This document shows, piece by piece, positions 59,069 to 64,000 of a stretch of 64,000 bases of DNA. Each line of letters opens with the position of its first letter. The stretch's first letter is position 1. The translations under genes and the position numbers were made by a program. The stretch is taken from contig QANU01006283.1 in NCBI GenBank assembly GCA_003254905.1, positions 135,078 through 199,077 of the forward strand, written 5' to 3'. Source of the stretch: Nissolia schottii. Taxonomy: Eukaryota; Streptophyta; Magnoliopsida; Fabales; Fabaceae. The notes under the pieces are model-generated. The model had not been told where the DNA came from and made no database searches. It worked only from the letters and a program-made list of their open reading frames with translations.

Positions 59069-59905
59069 TTTCCTCAACCTGTTTGGTCACCGAAAAAATG
59101 AAGGAAAATACACTGACTAAGAAAGAAAAAACTCGGACAAAAAGAGAAGACCACAGATTCAAAAATCTCCTCTTTTCACGTTTTTCATACAAGAAACAGA
59201 AAAATCGGAACTGGGTCGATTTCTTTTAGCCTCTAAACACACTACAGAGAAGGAAAAATTTCAGAGAAAAAACAGAGGATCAAAAGGGATACACTGTACC
59301 ACTATGATTTTGTTTGAGTTTCTCAGCAACCAAACACCAATTCAGCAATAGAAGACGATCACAGTGAAGTTGGTGATGTGATGAAAAAGATTAAAAATAA
59401 AAAAAATCCCAGAAAACTTGAAATAGTTGGGTTGAAGATTAAGGGTAATCAAAGGTTACAGAGAATGTGGGAAAACAGAGAGAAGAAGAAGAGTGTGCTG
59501 TTGATGATTGAAGTGAGTGAGAGAAGGCGAATGAATTTGAAGGAATATATGCGAGAAAGAAAAAAGGAAAAAAAAAAGAAAAAAAAAAGAGCTTGTTCAA
59601 AAGTTCCAAGTTTTCAACCTGTTGTGTGTATACAGAGACGAGAATGAATGAATGAGTACATAGAAAATTTTGGTCCCACTGTTGGGGAGAATATCATTTT
59701 TCTATTGTTTTGGTTGCCTTTGTCTTTGGTGGGGTTAAGGGAATGTGATTTTTCATGGATAATATTGTATTATTACACCAAAAAATTGTTTTAGGGCAAG
59801 AATATTGCATTAGTTGGAATATTGGTAATTTGAATTCATGCACATTTTATTTCAAAGAGGTTCATAAGTTATATCTATACTTTTTTTTTTTAGCATATTT
59901 GTAAT
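59069..59905. promoter_or_regulatory. Upstream region of the DUF789 gene
   Basis: A-rich leader-like sequence with a purine run at 59556-59590. The open frame at 59378-59647 is a Lys/Glu-only translation of it and is not a gene. No TATA box could be fixed. Confidence 0.35.
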
Positions 59906-59913
59906 TTTAAATA

Positions 59914-61802
59914 CAGTAAAATTGTGTGTACATCAATTTTTATTATGTCATACAACCAACAGAGAAAAATACATATGTACCGCCTTAATTGTATTTTGGC
60001 ACTTCACACACTTCCACACGTGTTTTCTCACACTCTTATGCACCTACTCGCACTGCAATAACTCTCAAACCCTCAACTCACAATTTCTTGCTCTCATTCT
60101 TTCTCCTTCTTCTCGCGACTTTATTTCGATCTGCAACTTTCCATCATTAATCGAGCATTGTTCTTCATCCTCTCTATCTCTCGCTACTCTGCATCTCTGT
60201 CTCTTGTCATTATTTGCCCTCGTTGTTCGTAACCGTCATCATTCTTCATCTTTTGATCATTCAATTAATCTAGGTCTTTTTTCATGTAGATTTCCTCACA
60301 GCGGCGACGGTCTTTTTTTCTTGGTGTCATCTACAATAATAATCAACTCAAACATGCAGAACAAACAAACAATGACAAGCAAATTCAATGAACACTATAT
60401 GTCGAACAAACAAGCAGTTACAAGCATATTGAACAAACACTATTTCTTTATATACAAATTGTGTTAATCCAATGATCGAACTTACATAGTTAAAAATAAG
60501 CATATACGACTATATGGACAAAGAATGAGAAGTAACTGAACAAATTGATAAAAACAAAATTTGTGATTCTAGTGAATGAACCTTAGGAACAAACTGCGTT
60601 AATATAATGAATAAACTTATACACACACACATGAACAAACAGTATAACCAAAGCAAGCAAACTTATAAAACCAAATAAACAAACAAGAACATAATAAACA
60701 CAATACACGAACAATGTAAAACAAACATATGTGACCATATGATCAAACAGTAAAAAGCGTCTGAACAAACTGATAAAAACAAAATTTGTGAACAAACCTT
60801 GTGAGCAAACTTGTCTAATGAACAAACTTGTATATATACATGAATAAATAGTAAAACAGGGAAACCAAACACCAAAACACCAAAATTGACACAAATTGTG
60901 AACAAAACCTTGTGAAGAAACTTTTGTGAATATCGTGAACAAACTTATACAAACATATGAACAAACATTATACCCTAAAGCAAACAAACACATTTGGAGA
61001 AACAATCTAAAGGAACTAAAAAAACTTTACAGTGCATGCAAACAAGAGTCCTACTACAGGTACACTAAAAAGTATACACCATACATACACCCTATACTTA
61101 TATACATAAAGTTTGTGTTTTAATGTCTGTAATGTTTGTGCACTTAATTAAGTATAATTGAGAATATCATCTATAAGTTTGCAATGTTTGTGCACTCATG
61201 ATAATAAAGTTTGTGTATTATTAATGGTGTATGCATGAGTGTATAAAATTGGGTGTACATGTAGCATTTTTGTGCAAAGAAACATACATATTCACATGAA
61301 CAAACCCAATTTCGGAATACATTGTGGAATTAATCCATGATTAAACTTTCCCCAAAACATGTTCGTTCACAATGAACAAACAAAAATTTGTGAATGTTGT
61401 ACATTCCATTCTCAATAAACGAACAATAGTTCCAATTCAAACAAAAACAAACCCAAAAATAGAAACTTAATTAAAGAGCAAACAAACAATTAAAATAGAG
61501 ATCGTGTTTGTTCACAATGCTCTTAACTTTCTTGTAAGAGAGTTTGCTCAAAACACTGCTCGCACGCTCTCTGTTTTCATCGTCGACTCTGTTTTGCGTT
61601 CTGGAGCTAAGGGTTTGAATTTGGGGAGAAGTGTGGTTGAGGTGAGAGTTTGTGTTACACTTATGCGCGTTATGATGATGATGAAAATGGATAGTTGAAT
61701 TTTGGTGTGGATAGTTTAGTGATGAGGAGTGGGACCACTCCATATATTTCTAAGTGATGGTTGTACGGTGTAACCAATTTTGGTGTACACATAACACTAC
61801 TT
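59914..61802. mobile_element. Mutator-like TIR element, copy 3 (long)
   Basis: 1889 bp. The left end CAGTAAAATTGTGTGTACATC with TGTCATACAACC is inversely matched by GGTTGTACGGTG..TTGGTGTACACATAACACTAC. Flanks TTTTAAATA (59905-59913) and TATTAAATA (61803-61811) agree at 8 of 9 bases. The interior is filled with dozens of GAACAAAC, CACAAAC and AACAAACTT motifs in one orientation, like the TGCACAAAC repeats of copies 1 and 2. The frames at 59922-60467, 60583-61005 and 61471-61743 translate these repeats and are not genes. It contains a nested smaller member. Confidence 0.65.
61046..61272. mobile_element. Nested small TIR element, copy 4
   Basis: 227 bp with ends CTACTACAGGTACAC and GGGTGTACATGTAGC and inner TATACACCATACATACACC against GGTGTATGCATGAGTGTATA. 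Flanks TGCAAACAA (61037-61045) and TGCAAAGAA (61273-61281) agree at 8 of 9 bases. It lies within copy 3 and shares its TIR, so the family inserted into itself. Confidence 0.55.
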
Positions 61803-62165
61803 TATTAAATAATATCATTAATTTAAAATGTATCCCTTTTTACAAAATTATAGTTGAAAAACACAAGATAAGTAATTAAAATATATTCACAAATTTTCCT
61901 TAAGTAAAATCTTAAATTTGAATTTTGTAAATAGAAAAAAAAAACCTAATACTAGAAGAATTTTTCTTTATAATTGGTTGACTAGGTTCAAGCTAATTTA
62001 ATTAAAATATATTATATTTTACAAGGTTAAGAAAATTGGACTAGATATTGATTGACCCGGGGGTTTTTGGTTCAACCAGAATCTAATAAAATATATATAT
62101 TATAATTTATATGTGTGTGTGTATATATTTATATGGGATTAATTATATGCTATATGATAAATAAA

Positions 62166-62697
62166 ATGGCTAAATATATTTTTAGTCCCTCGTAAATTTT
62201 AAATTTTGTTTAACCCCTTATAAATTTTTTTGCTAAAACCCACCCCTCATAAGAAAAAGTTGCAATGTTTTAGTCTCTAAAATCATGTTAAGCTACTAAT
62301 TACTGATATGGTAGTTAACTTGGCCATGTGTTAGGTCACATGTCATGCACGTGACACAATTAACTCAACAAGTGCTTCCTCTGCTTACTCCCGCGATGTT
62401 CTTAGCGTGCTCTTGTTGTCTTCTTCTCCGCTACAACTCTGTGAGTTGCCGCCCCTGCTACTATTAGCGAAGCGGCCTCACCCACGCACCCTCACCTACT
62501 TCTCTCATCCCCTCATCTTTCTTATCTTTGCCACATGGTCAAGTTAATTTTTACTTTAGCAGTTAACGGCTTAACGTGACGACAATGACTAAAACTTTAC
62601 ATAAAAATTTGAGGGGTGATTTTTAGCAAAAAAAAATTATGAGGGCTAAAAACACAAAATTCAAAATTCATGAGGGACTAAAACCATATTTAGCCCT
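62166..62697. mobile_element. MITE-like TIR element
   Basis: Ends GGCTAAATATATTTTTAGTC and, inverted, GACTAAAACCATATTTAGCC, continuing as CCCTCGTAAATTTT against AATTCATGAGGG over more than 50 bp with further matches inside (TTTTTTTGCTAAAA). The interior of about 400 bp is unrelated and non-coding. I could not find a convincing target duplication. Confidence 0.65.
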
Positions 62698-62791
62698 ACG
62701 TAAAAATCACCTTCTATAAAGTATTTGTATATTATTAATGTTGTGAGAACATAATATGTAAGTATTATATCAAAATTAATAAAAAACATAG

Positions 62792-63590
62792 GGTTAATTA
62801 AGTTTTTAGTCCATGTAATATAAAAAAGTATGTGTTTGGTTCCTCTAAAAAAATTTTAGTCCCTGCAAAAAAAAATTGTTCATTTTTAATCCATGTTGTC
62901 AGTTTAGATTGGAAGGCGCTTACGTGGCCGTTAACTTCGTAATGTGGCGTACCACGTGTGATAAACCAAAATTTTTAATTAAACCCATGACCCACCCACC
63001 CTAACCCGAACCCAATTCAATTTAAATTTTTTTAAAAATTTAATAACCCATCTACCCACCGTGCCTTCTCTGTATCAATGGCACACAATCAAATCTATAT
63101 CAATGACACGTTTATGAGAGAATAACAAAAAGAAAAAAAGGAAAATTGGAACATAGAAAGTTTCAACATTTTATCACCATCAATTGCAAAGGATGAAGGG
63201 CAAAAAATAAAACTAACCCATTTGCGTCTCTATGTGTGTTTATGAGAATCGTGACAGCAATGGAGTCAAGGTGGAGAGAGGGTGGGGTGGGGTGGGTGGC
63301 GGCTTCAGGGGGGAGAGAAGGATGGAGGGTGGGTGGCAACGGCTTTGGAGTGCTGAGAGAAGAGAGAGTGGGGTGGGTGGGTGATTGGGTCATGGGTTTA
63401 ATTTAAAAATTTGGGTTATGCTACGTGGCGTGAAGTTAACGATCACGTCAGCGGCATCTAATCCAAACTAACGATAATGACAAAAAAAGATCAAAATTTT
63501 TTTTTACAAGGACTAAACCTGAACGAAAATTTTCAGAGGGACCAACCACAAACTTTTTGATATTACAGGGACTAAAAACTTAATTAACCC
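62792..63590. mobile_element. Mutator-like TIR element, 799 bp
   Basis: Perfect 19-bp outer ends GGGTTAATTAAGTTTTTAG and CTAAAAACTTAATTAACCC, with the inverted similarity continuing for about 80 bp (TCCATGTAATAT, TTGGTYCCTCT). Flanks AAAAACATA (62783-62791) and AAAAATATA (63591-63599) agree at 8 of 9 bases. The Pro-rich minus-strand frame at 63163-63393 translates a GGGTGG-rich inner repeat and is rejected as a gene. Also inside are paired GTTAACTTCGTAATGTGGCG and inverse CGTGAAGTTAACG. Confidence 0.75.
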
Positions 63591-63599
63591 AAAAATATA

Positions 63600-64000
63600 T
63601 ATATCATTTATATTTCTTTTTACAAAAAATAGCAAACTTTTTCTTTAAAAAAAAATAGAATTTGTCTAGTTTTGATCAGTTCGATTTACTAGCCATGACT
63701 AGTTCTCACTAGTTCCCACCAGTTCTTGTGCCAGATGATTCTAAGGTATAGACCAAATCAGACAGGGGTCTTATTCAGAGTTCAACCGATCAATTAAGTC
63801 TAGTTTTCAAAACCATAATATTTTATACTAAAGGTTTAAAACCAAAAAAATATAAAATAAAATTATAAACACAAGACTATAATAAATATCAATATTCTCT
63901 AAAAAAAATTAAAGGTATTGACAAAATATCTATAAAAACTAATTCTTCTATATAAGAGTTTAATTTTTGTCAATATATAAAAGTTTTACATTATTATTCA
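63600..64000. other. Intergenic end of window
   Basis: AT-rich. The short direct repeats TGACTAGTTCTCACTAGTTCCCACCAGTTC (63695-63724, three CTAGTTC-like units) are the only structure seen. Confidence 0.4.

Noticed and set aside
59378-59647. 89-codon Lys-rich frame before the DUF789 gene
   Set aside because: Lies in its A-rich leader and is antisense to it; low complexity only.
60583-61005. 140-codon Phe/Cys/Val-rich frame on the minus strand
   Set aside because: Reverse translation of AACAAAC repeats in the TIR element; looks like membrane segments only by composition.
63163-63393. Pro-rich 76-codon frame
   Set aside because: Translation of the GGGTGG-rich inner part of a MULE-like element.

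Overview
This is a window of plant nuclear genome. It is AT-rich, its genes carry GT-AG introns, and it holds plant-specific families: a NACK-type kinesin, a reticulon-like B protein, a DUF789 protein, a type-2 lipid transfer protein and an RFL-like PPR relic. Repeat style and codon usage suggest a dicot, probably a legume, but the species cannot be fixed from the sequence alone. Everything here is read by eye, with no database search; exon models rest on reading-frame phase, GT/AG sites and remembered family sequences.

Layout. 1-11.3 kb has no supported gene and is built of nested repeats: a palindromic hairpin array split by a 3.47-kb solo-LTR-like insertion with an internal 73-bp minisatellite, a TRIM-like mini LTR retrotransposon, and two related TIR elements. 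11.4-20.4 kb is the first gene island: a two-exon acidic, possibly organellar protein gene, a small Cys-rich protein ORF, tRNA-Leu(CAG), a U1 snRNA gene with complete plant snRNA promoter signals, a small membrane protein and a five-exon reticulon-like gene. 21-28 kb holds a decayed PPR gene, a local segmental duplication dated by a SINE, and the 5' part of a Copia retrotransposon with a broken gag. 28.5-33 kb carries several tRNA-derived SINEs. 33.3-40.6 kb is the second gene island: a type-2 LTP and a complete 14-exon NACK1/HINKEL-type kinesin with a mitosis-specific activator (MSA) site in its promoter.

40.9-54 kb is an accessory block: a 1.4-kb near-perfect foldback, a second large palindrome with tRNA-like heads, Copia and other LTR debris, and a degenerate Helitron (RepHel plus RPA1-like remnants) on the minus strand. 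54.6-59.1 kb is a complete six-exon DUF789 gene. 59.9-64 kb holds more Mutator-like TIR elements.

The genes form no operon or pathway; they are independent housekeeping or developmental loci. No wholly new biological system is claimed. The most notable points are the complete U1 locus, the MSA-bearing NACK1 promoter, a home-grown family of TIR elements with 9-bp target duplications and subterminal repeats, the two large foldbacks, and the Helitron whose catalytic residues can be seen to be lost.
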